Of a DNA stretch of 56,532 bases, positions 35,546 through 44,157 are shown in pieces; the stretch's first letter is position 1; every line of letters starts with the position of its first letter. The stretch lies in contig BNVG01000001.1 of assembly GCA_025997935.1 (NCBI GenBank), forward strand, positions 1 to 56,532, read 5' to 3'. This DNA is from Synergistales bacterium (GTDB lineage: Bacteria; Synergistota; Synergistia; Synergistales; Aminobacteriaceae). A program made the translations under genes and the position numbers. The notes under the pieces are model-generated. The model was not told the DNA's origin. It saw nothing but the letters and a program-made list of their open reading frames with translations, and did no database searches.

Positions 35546-35616
35546 CGAATTATCAGTCGCGCTTACGGCGGCGAATCACCCGAATATATCATTCGCGCTT
35601 ACGGCGGCGAAGCACC
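35546..35616 (-). ncRNA. ToxI-type antitoxin RNA repeats, copy A (two units)
   Basis: Two head-to-tail units of 35 and 36 nt (35546-35580, 35581-35616) with the same core as the intact copy (GGTGATTCGCCGCC then GTAAGCGCGA). The second unit has changes (GCTTCG, AATGAT). The promoter TTGACA / 17 bp / CAGAAT (35664-35659 and 35641-35636) is kept. RNA may still be made here and could in principle bind toxin from the intact locus. Confidence 0.75.
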
Positions 35617-35713
35617 CGAATTACTGTTGATTTGTATTCTGAACTATTTACCTTAAAATGTCAAGAAATCAACTCAAAGGGCTGAAATAACTACAACTTT
35701 TAACCAAATAGAA

Positions 35714-35757
35714 AGCCGTGTAATCCATTGCTTTGCAATGTTTTGTACGGCTTTTTT
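35714..35757 (+). terminator. intrinsic terminator
   Basis: AGCCGT pairs with ACGGCT and CATTGC with GCAATG inside, then TTTTTT. It lies between copy A and the broken gene at 35797; no complete plus-strand gene precedes it. Confidence 0.7.
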
Positions 35758-35796
35758 CTATCTTGTGCTGTAAAAGTCAGGGTATAAAACAGGCGC

Positions 35797-36541
35797 TTGG
35801 GATTGTCAAACAGGGCGGCGCGCGCGGTGAGCGAGGAGCTTCGGCGGGTGGAGAACGATATAGAGTTGACAGAAGACGCTGGGCGGCGCGAAAATAGCTA
35901 CGGGGTGGGGGCTGTGAAAAATAACGCTAAGTATTCTCTCGCGTTCGGTCAAGATATAAAACAAGCCGCGCCGGGGGAGTTTGTGTTGAAGAACGGTTCG
36001 CCTGTTTGGGGACAGGTGACGGAGGAACTGACACAGGGGCGTGAAGATACTCCTGTGGGAGAACTGCGGGTACAAGTAGGCGATGTAAAACATGGTTTGA
36101 TACACGCTAAAAATCATGAAGCGGATATTCAGAAATCAGGGTTTAAGGGTAATGCGGAAGATTATATTGACCATGTTTTCAACAATGCAACAACAATTTT
36201 GCCCGTTGGTGACGGCAAGCATTTCATGGTTGCGGAACGTGACGGAGAGAAAATATTGCCCAGCGCGACAATCGCTTGGTAAAGATGGGTACTACACTTT
36301 GATTTCGACGTATCCGGCGAACATAAGGACAGTACAGAAACAAAAAAATAAATCACTTCCTTCTGGGGGCACCGTCTCCCAGTCACCCGCTCCGGCGCGA
36401 GCCCCGCTTAATTTCAACAATCCCACGACTCCGGAAGGGACTGCTGAGGTGCGCTACGGGGAAAGTGATTCTGATGAAAGTCTACCACCGTCAACCGAAA
36501 ACGTCAACAGTAGCGAAGCCGATACCGAAATAAGCGCCTGA
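35797..36541 (+). pseudogene. remnant of a large protein ending in a toxin/nuclease-like domain
   Basis: Starts mid-protein (no ribosome site; GLSNRAARAVSEEL) and runs to a TAA at 36282. Reading then continues in the +1 frame as LGKDGYYTLISTYPANIRT to 36541, so one base has been gained or lost near 36278. The segment KHGLIHAKNHEADIQKSG, then YIDHVFNNATTILPVG and DGYYTLISTYP, recalls the C-terminal barnase/EndoU/colicin E5-like (PBECR) nuclease domains of phage and mobile-element polyproteins; this is a pattern-based guess. The end is Pro/Ser/Glu-rich. It lies between the two ToxIN copies. Confidence 0.45.
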
Positions 36542-36605
36542 ATATATCCGCGCGCTCGACGCGGAGAGCGAAATTAAAGGCAAGGGCGCGTTTTTTGTTG
36601 TGAAA

Positions 36606-37100
36606 TTATTCGGAAGACGCCGCGTATCTCTCGCAGGCAACCTCAAGGGCTTTGAAGTCGCAGCAATTTTTTACCATGAGCGGGTCTTTTTTTATCGTGA
36701 CGGCGTTATACACAAACCGCGCCCGGCTGAATATCGCGTCTTTATTTCGATTACAAAAACGCACCTCAAGATCCAAAAGATTTTTGTATTGCGGCGAAGG
36801 TTCGTTCGCAATATCTTTAAGGGTTGCGGAACCGGGCGGAATCGGTATCATGAAAGAAAAGCGGATGCTGCTTATATCGTTTCCGTTTGCGTCTTTTATG
36901 ATGAGGTTTGTGCGTTGCGGCGTTTTGAATGAGGATATGGGCGCAAAATAATTTTGGCCGCCGACGGACAGCACTATTCCGCAAAGAAATTTGTCATGGG
37001 CGCTCTTTGCGGAATAGTCGATTTTTGGAACTTTGTTGTCTATTTTTGATAAATAATCGATATAATCGGCGTCAACTTCATAAAATTTCAACTCGGCCAT
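36606..37100 (-). CDS. toxN: ToxN/AbiQ-family endoribonuclease toxin (type III TA), intact
   Basis: 164 aa, normal ToxN length (about 170). The family pattern is seen throughout: ELKFYEVDADYIDYLSKID, KVPKIDY, FLCGIVLSVGGQNYFAPISS, IRFSFMIPIPPGSATLKDI, then LLDLEVRFCNRNKDAIFSRA and CCDFKALEVACERY. ToxN cuts RNA in A-rich contexts and is held inactive by its repeat RNA. ATG 37100 is chosen over 37118 because GAGAGG lies 9-10 nt upstream. It is preceded by a short terminator and three antitoxin repeats, the classical toxI-terminator-toxN order. Confidence 0.9.
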   Translation of the reverse strand: MAELKFYEVDADYIDYLSKIDNKVPKIDYSAKSAHDKFLCGIVLSVGGQNYFAPISSFKTPQRTNLIIKDANGNDISSIRFSFMIPIPPGSATLKDIANEPSPQYKNLLDLEVRFCNRNKDAIFSRARFVYNAVTIKKDPLMVKNCCDFKALEVACERYAASSE

Positions 37101-37120
37101 TACAAACGCGCCTCTCATAA

Positions 37121-37151
37121 CATAAAAATAAGGGACGGAAAAAACCGCCCC
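37121..37151 (-). terminator. terminator between ToxI repeats and toxN
   Basis: Minus strand GGGGCGG, loop TTTTTT, CCGTCCC (one G-U pair), then TTATTTTTATG. In known toxIN loci such a weak terminator sets the excess of antitoxin RNA over toxin mRNA. Confidence 0.85.
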
Positions 37152-37152
37152 T

Positions 37153-37259
37153 CGAATTATCAGTCGCGCTTACGGCGGCGAATCACCCGAATATATCAGT
37201 CGCGCTTACGGCGGCGAATCACCCGAATATATCAGTCGCGCTTACGGCGGCGAATCACC
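37153..37259 (-). ncRNA. toxI: ToxI-type antitoxin RNA repeats, intact copy (three units)
   Basis: Three tandem units of 35, 36 and 36 nt (37153-37187, 37188-37223, 37224-37259), almost identical. On the minus strand each runs GGTGATTCGCCGCC, GTAAGCGCGAC, TGATATATTCG. Length, order and the opening GGTGATT with closing ATTC resemble the 36-nt repeats of Pectobacterium ToxI as I know them. In that system each repeat is cut out by ToxN and folds as a pseudoknot that blocks the toxin. Confidence 0.88.
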
Positions 37260-37279
37260 CGAATTACAAATTAGTTTGT

Positions 37280-37308
37280 ATTCTGAACTACTTACCTTAA
37301 AATGTCAA
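37280..37308 (-). promoter_or_regulatory. promoter of the toxIN module
   Basis: Minus strand TTGACA (37308-37303), 17-bp spacer, CAGAAT (37285-37280), about 20 bp ahead of the first repeat. The same promoter is kept in copy A. Confidence 0.75.
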
Positions 37309-37316
37309 GAACCAAC

Positions 37317-38876
37317 TCACTCCATCAGCGCCAGCCGCTCCACGGGCGCGAAGGCGTCGGTGAAAGGGACGGTTGGGTTGAACGAGCCGGTCCACAGGTG
37401 GGTGAGCATACGGGTTATCTCTGGGTTTCGGACGGACTGAGCGGTGTTGGTCATAATATCCCCGCCCTGTACGCTCTTTTTGAGCGCGACTATCATCACG
37501 TTCTGGCGTAGCGTCGCGTACTGCGGCTCCGCTCTCTGAGCCGGGAAGATCATCACCTGCGGAAAAACCTCCGAGACGGCCGCGTATATCCCGCGAAGGA
37601 CGCCGCTCCTCGGGCCCTCTATGGCTGATATGACGTTCGATACAAGCACGCCGTCGTCGGGCAGGAGGTCGTACATCCTCCGCGCCGTCTCGACCGTGGT
37701 CACGTGAAACGGTATGGAATACCACGAGCCGAACACGTCCGCGAAAATAGCGTCGTACTGTCCGGACGCCCTGTTCAAAAACGTCCTCGCGTCCTCGTGA
37801 TAAACGGTAAGGTTCGGGTTGTCGCGCAGATAGAAGTATTTCCGCGCCGCTTCCGTGATGCCGGGGTCTATCTCCACGACGTCAATGGACACGTCGCGGG
37901 TGGACAGAAGGTGACGCGGGACGCAGTACGCGCCGCCGCCCAGCATGAGGATTTTCTTGGCGTCCGGCTTATAGTGAAAGGCCAAATCGTAGAACTTGGT
38001 GTAGTCGCTAACTAACTCTGTCGGGTTGTCGGTGTACATTACCGACTGAGCCGACTCCCCCACCGAGCCTGTCATGAGGTATCGTACGCGACGGCCCGCG
38101 CGCGTCTGCTCCGCTATCCATATATGGTTGTACTGCGTGTCCATGTGCTCGCCGGGCGGCATCATGGGCAGACCCCACGCGTCCGCGGCCGTAGCCGCCG
38201 CAAGGAACATCACGCAAAAAAGCGCCGCGCCCTTGAAGCTGTCCTGACGGGACGAGTAATAAAGAATAGAGGCCGTAAGCGCCAGAACGGCCGCCGTCAA
38301 AAGCAGTATAGTCCCCGAGGCGAACACCGATATGAGCACGAAGCCGCCCAGAAACGTCCCCAAAATGCTCCCAGCCGACGACAGAGCCGAAAACCGCCCC
38401 ACAGTAGCGCCGCTCGTGCCGACGTCGAGCATGGCGAGACGCACGATAAAGGGCGATACCATGCCCAAAAGAACCGACGCCGGCGCGAATAGCAAAACCG
38501 CGCCGAGCGTGGCCGAGAAGTAAAGCCCCATCGGAAGGCGCGAAAACGCCGTGAGCATCGGGTTGGCCAAGAGGGCCGTCGCGCAGGTGAAAAGGCTCGC
38601 CGCGAAGACGACCCGCGCCAAGAGCCTTCGCTCAGGCCTCCTGTCCGAGAGGCGGCCGCCGAGCCAGTACCCAAGGCTCAGGCTCGCCATGATGACGCCT
38701 ATGAGCGCCGTCCACACTACAAGCGACGTGCCCATGTAGGGCGCGACCACGCGGCTTCCGGCCATCTCGAGCACCATGACCGCCGCGCCGCAAAGGAAAG
38801 ACGACGCCTCAAGCGCGCCCCAGTTACGCTCGGCTGACCAGGGCTTGGATTTGACCTTTATGCTTCCTTTTCTCAT
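37317..38876 (-). CDS. fused multi-pass membrane / spermidine synthase-like protein
   Basis: 519 aa. Residues about 20-230 form around seven transmembrane helices (FLCGAAVMVLEMAGSRVVAP, YMGTSL at the start is typical of this fusion family). Residues about 260-490 form a class I SAM-binding domain like spermidine synthase (KKILMLGGGAYCVPRHLLS, DVVEIDPGI, YDAIFADVFGSWYSIPFH). The real aminopropyltransferase is speE at 13 kb; this membrane-bound type has no settled substrate. The stop codon lies right beside the toxIN promoter, and a tandem 15-mer lies in the gap upstream. Confidence 0.82.
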   Translation of the reverse strand: MRKGSIKVKSKPWSAERNWGALEASSFLCGAAVMVLEMAGSRVVAPYMGTSLVVWTALIGVIMASLSLGYWLGGRLSDRRPERRLLARVVFAASLFTCATALLANPMLTAFSRLPMGLYFSATLGAVLLFAPASVLLGMVSPFIVRLAMLDVGTSGATVGRFSALSSAGSILGTFLGGFVLISVFASGTILLLTAAVLALTASILYYSSRQDSFKGAALFCVMFLAAATAADAWGLPMMPPGEHMDTQYNHIWIAEQTRAGRRVRYLMTGSVGESAQSVMYTDNPTELVSDYTKFYDLAFHYKPDAKKILMLGGGAYCVPRHLLSTRDVSIDVVEIDPGITEAARKYFYLRDNPNLTVYHEDARTFLNRASGQYDAIFADVFGSWYSIPFHVTTVETARRMYDLLPDDGVLVSNVISAIEGPRSGVLRGIYAAVSEVFPQVMIFPAQRAEPQYATLRQNVMIVALKKSVQGGDIMTNTAQSVRNPEITRMLTHLWTGSFNPTVPFTDAFAPVERLALME

Positions 38877-38918
38877 AAAATACGCTCTCCTCAGGGAAAA
38901 TAAAAATAAACTGACCTC

Positions 38919-38948
38919 AAAATCAAAGCTATTAAAATCAAAGCTATT
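38919..38948. repeat. tandem 15-bp repeat
   Basis: AAAATCAAAGCTATT twice, back to back, in the 84-bp gap between trkH and the membrane/spermidine synthase-like gene. No other signal in the gap. Confidence 0.8.
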
Positions 38949-38960
38949 CTACCACATTCC

Positions 38961-40484
38961 TCATCTTCTCCACGTCGCCGGGCTGAGCAAGAGCAACGCG
39001 GGGTAAAGCTCAAGCCTCCCGGCCAGCATACAAAAGCCCAAAATCCATTTGACCGCGCCGGGCATGTGCGCGTAGCTGTCACCGGGGGGCATAAACCCCA
39101 AAGCGGGGCCGACGTTGGACAGCGCGGAAAGGACGAGCGAGAACACCGTCCCCGTATCGATGTCGAACGCACTCACCAAAAGCGATGAAGCGAAAAAAAT
39201 CAGGAGATAAGCCACAAAAAACGCCGCCATAGAACTCGTCGCCGCGCCCGACGACCTGCGCCCATTAGACAGCCGGCCTCCCCCCCGCGCCACCAGCACA
39301 GAGCGCGGGTGCAGAAGCGCTACTGTTTCGGAGCGGAAAAGCCGCATCAACCCAATGGCGCGGACAATTTTTATCCCGCCCCCCGTGGAGCCGGCGCAGG
39401 CGCCTATGAACATCAAAATAATCAGCAAAACCCGGGCGAAGGGCAACCAGACGGAATGGTGTTCGGCGATGAAGCCCGTCGTACTGACGACGCTCGCCAC
39501 CTGAAAAAACGAGGCCCTAAACGACTGCTCCGCGCTCCAAAAGCGCGTGACTGGGCTGAGCAAAAGCGACGCGAAAAGCGCAAAGGCCGACACCGCAACC
39601 ACCCATACGTAAGCCTTGCACTCCGAGTCCTGCCCTATCTTGCCCCATGTCTCACGGGCTACCCGCACGAGATGTCCCTCGGAAAAGCGCGTAAACCCCA
39701 TCAAAAACAGAAAATGCACCGAGAAATTCAGCCCCGACAAAAACATGAACACGGTGACGACCCACTCCACGTAAGGCGAATTGTAGGCCGCTATCGAGGC
39801 GTTTTTCGTGGAAAACCCGCCCGTGGCGATGGTCGAAAGGGCGTGCGCGAGCGCGTCGAAAAAACCCATCTCGAACGACAAAAATACCGTGGCGAGCGCG
39901 GTCAAAAGCACGTAGACGCCCCAAAGCCAAAGGGCCGTCTGCCTCATTCTGGGCGTCACTTTCGAGGGCGTAGGCCCCGGGGACTCAGCCTTGTAAAGCT
40001 CCATGCCATTAATCCCCAAAAACGGCAAAACGGCCAAGCTCAGCACGATTATCCCCATGCCGCCAAGCCATTGAGTCATAACCCGCCAAAAAAGCAGACC
40101 TCGGGGAACGGCCTCGACGTCGCTCAGAACCGTCGCGCCGGTCGTCGTGAAGCCCGACATGGCCTCAAAAAACGCGTCTGTGTAGCTCGGAAGCAGGTCG
40201 GAGACGTAATAAGGCAACGCGCCTATGGCCGCCGCCGTTATCCAGGACAGCGCCACCACGGCCACGGCCTCGCGGATGCCGAGCCTGTCGGGCCTGTCGT
40301 CGCCCGTTTCTCCGGCTATCCTGAAAAACGCGTAAGATACGGTAAGTCCTAAGCTGATGGAGAACGTGAACGCCGTAAAATCCTCACTGCCGTCTATCAC
40401 AGACCATACGACGGGGCAGGCCATGCAGAGCGACACGACGACCGATATGAGCGCGCAACAGCGCGCGACCACGCGAAGTCTCAT
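38961..40484 (-). CDS. trkH: potassium uptake protein TrkH
   Basis: 507-aa inner-membrane potassium channel subunit. The four pore loops are seen around SGFTTTGATVLS, STIATGGFSTKNAS, SVVSTTGFIAE and ALSNVGPALGF, with GACAGSTGGGIK between them. It pairs with TrkA, encoded 28 nt upstream, which gates it by nucleotide binding. Confidence 0.95.
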   Translation of the reverse strand: MRLRVVARCCALISVVVSLCMACPVVWSVIDGSEDFTAFTFSISLGLTVSYAFFRIAGETGDDRPDRLGIREAVAVVALSWITAAAIGALPYYVSDLLPSYTDAFFEAMSGFTTTGATVLSDVEAVPRGLLFWRVMTQWLGGMGIIVLSLAVLPFLGINGMELYKAESPGPTPSKVTPRMRQTALWLWGVYVLLTALATVFLSFEMGFFDALAHALSTIATGGFSTKNASIAAYNSPYVEWVVTVFMFLSGLNFSVHFLFLMGFTRFSEGHLVRVARETWGKIGQDSECKAYVWVVAVSAFALFASLLLSPVTRFWSAEQSFRASFFQVASVVSTTGFIAEHHSVWLPFARVLLIILMFIGACAGSTGGGIKIVRAIGLMRLFRSETVALLHPRSVLVARGGGRLSNGRRSSGAATSSMAAFFVAYLLIFFASSLLVSAFDIDTGTVFSLVLSALSNVGPALGFMPPGDSYAHMPGAVKWILGFCMLAGRLELYPALLLLSPATWRR

Positions 40485-40512
40485 TCAAACGGCCCCGTCA
40501 AACAGCTTTATA

Positions 40513-41916
40513 TCAAGGGTCATTATGGCCATGTTTGCCGCCATGCCAACCTAAGCCGAAAAACTCGGCGGCCACCGGCATTCTTTCCGTAGAGGCGAAC
40601 AGTATGACGTGGTCGAGCGGCTCAAAAATCGTTTTGCCCACGGGCACAAAGACGTTTTTGCGCGTGCGCCCCACAAGCGCGACGAGCACGCCCTGCGGTA
40701 TGTTCAGGTCCATAAGCGCGCGCCCCGCCAAGGGCGTGTCTTGCGGCAACACCAACTCAAGCATTTCGGCGTTTATCTTTTCGATTATGGAAAGGGCTTT
40801 CGAGTGTCCGGGGTAGCGGATGTAGCGCAATATAACGGAGGCCAGCGCCTCGTTCGGGTCCACGACGGCGTCTATCGGCAGGTGATCCGGCATCTCCTGG
40901 TAGAGCGAACGCCTCACCACGGCTATGCACTTGCGCGCGCCCATAGACTTCGCGACTGAGCAGTATATCATATTGACCTCGTCCGAGTCCGTCGCCGCCA
41001 CGTAGCCGTCCGCCTCGTCTATCCCTTCCTGACTCAAAAGCCCCTCGTCCGCCCCGTCGCCCGACAGCACTAAAACATCCGGCAGTTCAGCCGCCAATCG
41101 CTCGCATTTATCCCTGTCTTTATCTATCAGGCGAACTTCAACGCCCTTATAGGCGTCCCTGAGACGACGCGCCACCTGAAAGCCGAGCTTCCCGCCGCCC
41201 ACGATAAACACGCGCTTCAAAGACCTTGTCGTTTTGAGCTGAAAGAGCTTCTCGAGCCGCCAGACCTGCTCGCGGTAGGACACGACGTAGCACAGGTCGT
41301 CTTTTTTCAGGACAGTAGCGCCGTTTGGGATTATATCGTTCTCGTCCCCGCGCTCGATATAAACCACCACGGCTATGAGGTCGGGGTTTTGTCTGCGAAA
41401 CTCCATGAGCGAACATCCGACGAGCGGGGAATCCTGCGCCACGCGGAAGGCGTAAATGGCCGCCCGCCCGTCTAATAGCTCCGCCGTGTGGACGGCCGAG
41501 CTGACCGACAACAGCTCCAAAATCTCACGCGCCACGGAGCGTTCAGGTGAAAACATCATATCTATGCCGAGGCTGTCGGCCCAGTCCAATGAGTCCGTGA
41601 ACTCCATGCTACGGGCGCGCGCCACGACGCGCTTCACGCCCCCCAGGCGCGCTATCAGACAGGACAAAATATTCACCTCATCGCGCTCGGTGCAGGCTAT
41701 CAGGTAATCTATGTTACAGCCGCTCACGACGCCGGCGTCGTAAAGCGTCTGGGGGCGCGCGCCGCTACCCCTCACAACCCGCGCGTCAAGCTCGGCCTCC
41801 GCCCGCATAGCGCGCTCTTCGTTGTTCTCCACGACGTTGACGTCATGTCCCTCAGTCGAAAGCGTCTTCACAAGCCTGAAACCGACTTCCCCCGCCCCAA
41901 CCACGACAATTTTCAT
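40513..41916 (-). CDS. trkA: Trk system potassium transporter TrkA
   Basis: 467 aa with two RCK units. Each has a Rossmann fold (MKIVVVGAGEVGFRLVKTL at 1-19; RVFIVGGGKLGFQVARRL near 230) followed by a TrkA-C ligand domain. It binds NAD(H) and ATP and controls TrkH from the cytoplasm. The trkA-trkH order and short gap show one operon, probably starting at the cysteine desulfurase-like gene. Confidence 0.96.
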   Translation of the reverse strand: MKIVVVGAGEVGFRLVKTLSTEGHDVNVVENNEERAMRAEAELDARVVRGSGARPQTLYDAGVVSGCNIDYLIACTERDEVNILSCLIARLGGVKRVVARARSMEFTDSLDWADSLGIDMMFSPERSVAREILELLSVSSAVHTAELLDGRAAIYAFRVAQDSPLVGCSLMEFRRQNPDLIAVVVYIERGDENDIIPNGATVLKKDDLCYVVSYREQVWRLEKLFQLKTTRSLKRVFIVGGGKLGFQVARRLRDAYKGVEVRLIDKDRDKCERLAAELPDVLVLSGDGADEGLLSQEGIDEADGYVAATDSDEVNMIYCSVAKSMGARKCIAVVRRSLYQEMPDHLPIDAVVDPNEALASVILRYIRYPGHSKALSIIEKINAEMLELVLPQDTPLAGRALMDLNIPQGVLVALVGRTRKNVFVPVGKTIFEPLDHVILFASTERMPVAAEFFGLGWHGGKHGHNDP

Positions 41917-41934
41917 GCGGTATGGCTCCTAACG

Positions 41935-42705
41935 TTAGACGGGCGTAAAACGCGCGGCGCAACAAGCCGCCGTCTTGCCCTCTCCGTTGACTATCTCATA
42001 AATGAACTCCTTTAGCTCGGAGTTCGACGCCCCCGTCTCCTGAACCTTTACTCTGACTAAATCCCTGTATTTCACGCTCACGCGAAATTCGGCCATCATC
42101 GCGCGCACGCTCCAGGCCGTGAGGTCGAGCGGCGTGGCCTCGAAGGCCCATTCAAAGTAGACGGCGTTGTTGACGTGCCCGTTGGCGTCGAGGTCGTGAA
42201 AGCGCACGGGGAAAAGCGTCTCGGGGGTTTGTTCGTCAGAGGAGGAGATTTTTTTGATTTTCGCGATTTTTGCGAAATCCGGGTCTATGGGCAAGTCGTC
42301 TATGACGTCCTCGAAAACCTCCGGTATGCGCTGAATCGCCCGCACGGGCCGACCAGACGCCAAGTCTATCAACACCCATGAGGTTTTTGCCAAAACCAGC
42401 GTCTTCGACTCGTCAAGCGCGCCCGATACGCGAAAGACCCTCAGCGTGTGAAGACCATCGTTTGGCGTGTGGCGGGTCTCCACTGTCACTTCTTCGTCCA
42501 TGCCCGGCAGGCGGGTCGATACGTCGAGCTCGTATTTCAGAAGCACCCAGGCGTACCCGCGCGTCATCAAAGCCCCCGGCGAGCCCTCTTTATCCTTGAC
42601 GGCGTTGCTCGCCGTATCCTGAAAAATATCGAGCAGGGCCCTTATTTTTATCTCATTTGAACAACCGGCCTCAGACGGCGAGATGACGACTTTTCGGCGA
42701 TACAT
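41935..42705 (-). CDS. acyl-ACP thioesterase
   Basis: 256 aa with two hotdog domains. The second holds the catalytic signature RFHDLDANGHVNNAVYFEW. It releases fatty acids from acyl carrier protein. It starts one base after the upstream gene ends and lies 18 nt before trkA, so it is inside the operon although not functionally linked to it. Confidence 0.87.
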   Translation of the reverse strand: MYRRKVVISPSEAGCSNEIKIRALLDIFQDTASNAVKDKEGSPGALMTRGYAWVLLKYELDVSTRLPGMDEEVTVETRHTPNDGLHTLRVFRVSGALDESKTLVLAKTSWVLIDLASGRPVRAIQRIPEVFEDVIDDLPIDPDFAKIAKIKKISSSDEQTPETLFPVRFHDLDANGHVNNAVYFEWAFEATPLDLTAWSVRAMMAEFRVSVKYRDLVRVKVQETGASNSELKEFIYEIVNGEGKTAACCAARFTPV

Positions 42706-42706
42706 T

Positions 42707-43900
42707 TCAAATCCCCTCCAGGCAATCCCAAAACGCCTCTATTTCGTCTTTTGTGTTGAAGTACCCTATAGACACTCTGAGGCTCCCTTCCGGGAAGCTG
42801 CCAAGAGTCCTGTGGGCCAATGGGGCGCAATGCAGACCGGGGCGCGTGTCGAAACCGGCGTCCGCTAACCTGCCCGCCAATATTCCGTTGTCGCGGGCAG
42901 AGACGTTGAACGCGAAAACGCTCAGCCTGTTTTCGGACATATCAGGCAGACCGTAAAGGGTGACGCCGCGCGCGCGTCTAAGCCGGGCCAGAAAAAACTC
43001 GCCTAACTCCCTTTCGCGCGAAGCTATGTTATCTATGCCGGTGGCGGCGAGCCAGGACAGCGCGGCGGATAGGCCGGCTATGCCGGGAAGGTTCGGCGTT
43101 CCGCTCTCGAACTTGTCGGGCAAAACGGGCGGCTGAGTCAAAAGGTGAGAGAAGCTCCCCGTCCCGCCCTCTGTCAGAGGCGAAACCTCAAGCGCGAAGT
43201 CCGGACTCCATAGAACTCCGCCCGTGCCCTGCGGGCCCATAAGGGCCTTATGCCCCGTAAAGCAGAGCGCGGCGAGCCCGAGAGAAGCCGCGTCGATGGG
43301 TATTACGCCCGCCGTCTGAGCCGAGTCCACAACGAGCGGCGCTCTCCGGCGCCGCGTCACGGCGGCTATGTCCTCGAGCGGCTGAACGGTTCCGCAGACG
43401 TTGCTGGCGTGGCTCAGCACAACCATGTCGTCAAAGCCGCGCATTTTGTTACCCGCGGCGTTGGCCGACAGCGCGGCGTCGAGCGCGGACGCGTCGAGCG
43501 CGCCTGTCGTCGAGCAAGGCAGGACGACGAGCTCCGCCCCCCTGCTTTCAAGAGCGCACAGAGGACGCGCCAGCGCGTTATGCTCCATAGACGTCGTTAT
43601 AAACCTGACCTTGCGGCCCGACTTCATTTTGTGGTCAAAAAACCCCTTCAATACGGTATTGAGCGCCCCTGTGACGTTAGGGCAAAACGTGACGAGGTTG
43701 GGGTCTTTGCCGTAACCCCCGAGAAGAAGCGCTACTTTTATCCGGCAGTCCAAGACGAGCGACATGGCGCCGACGTCGCGTTTGCCGCTTGAGCCCCGCG
43801 CCAAATTAGCGCCGCCGTTTGTCAAAAAATCCAAGACCGCGCCCGTCACAGGCTCGGGTTTCGGCCAGGACGTAGCGGCGTTGTTCAGATAAACCGACAT
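42707..43900 (-). CDS. cysteine desulfurase-like PLP enzyme
   Basis: 397 aa, class V aminotransferase fold. Opening VYLNNAATSWPKPEPV, PLP-side motifs TTSMEHNALARPL and VVDSAQTAGVIPID, the Schiff-base Lys in CFTGHKALMGPQGTGG, and the active-site Cys in DTRPGLHCAPLAHRTLG. It would take sulfur from cysteine for clusters or thio-modification, or use selenocysteine. ATG 43900 is preferred over earlier frame openings, which run into the DnaA boxes. Divergent from dnaA across the origin region. Confidence 0.85.
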   Translation of the reverse strand: MSVYLNNAATSWPKPEPVTGAVLDFLTNGGANLARGSSGKRDVGAMSLVLDCRIKVALLLGGYGKDPNLVTFCPNVTGALNTVLKGFFDHKMKSGRKVRFITTSMEHNALARPLCALESRGAELVVLPCSTTGALDASALDAALSANAAGNKMRGFDDMVVLSHASNVCGTVQPLEDIAAVTRRRRAPLVVDSAQTAGVIPIDAASLGLAALCFTGHKALMGPQGTGGVLWSPDFALEVSPLTEGGTGSFSHLLTQPPVLPDKFESGTPNLPGIAGLSAALSWLAATGIDNIASRERELGEFFLARLRRARGVTLYGLPDMSENRLSVFAFNVSARDNGILAGRLADAGFDTRPGLHCAPLAHRTLGSFPEGSLRVSIGYFNTKDEIEAFWDCLEGI

Positions 43901-43931
43901 TCCATAAACACCCCATTGTGGGCAACAATTT

Positions 43932-44091
43932 TTATCCACATTATACACGCCGTTTATGTTATCATTACTTCTCGCGTTGTGTGGATATTTTATGAGTTTT
44001 CGACTTATCCACATTTTTTTAGCAATTTTTATGTGGATAAGTGTACAATCAGTCGAAAAGTTTATATTGAGAGGCTTTTCAATGTGAATAA
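43932..44091. promoter_or_regulatory. DnaA-box cluster upstream of dnaA (oriC part 1)
   Basis: Exact boxes TTATCCACA at 43932-43940 and 44005-44013, the complement TGTGGATAA at 44032-44040, TGTGAATAA at 44083-44091, and near matches at 43941 (TTATACACG) and 43980 (TGTGGATAT). They fill the AT-rich gap between the divergent cysteine desulfurase-like gene and dnaA. They serve as initiator sites and probably for dnaA autoregulation. Confidence 0.88.
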
Positions 44092-44157
44092 CTTCTCGGA
44101 CTTCAATATAACGGCGTTTGGCGTTTGCGTATCGGTAAAGTGAGAGGTGAGGCGACT

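Larger units (their letters stand above)
35047..35672. repeat. 15-bp direct repeats flanking the decayed ToxIN copy
   Basis: ATGTCAAGAAATCAA occurs at 35047-35061 and 35658-35672, on either side of the decayed module; a related form (ATGTCAAGAACCAA) sits beyond the intact module at 37302. The inner copies include the -35 box of the module promoter. Confidence 0.6.

Noticed and set aside
37153..37259. Tandem 36-nt repeats as a small CRISPR array
   Set aside because: Units are directly adjacent with no spacers, there is a promoter and terminator in phase, and a ToxN-like gene follows. This is a ToxI repeat RNA.
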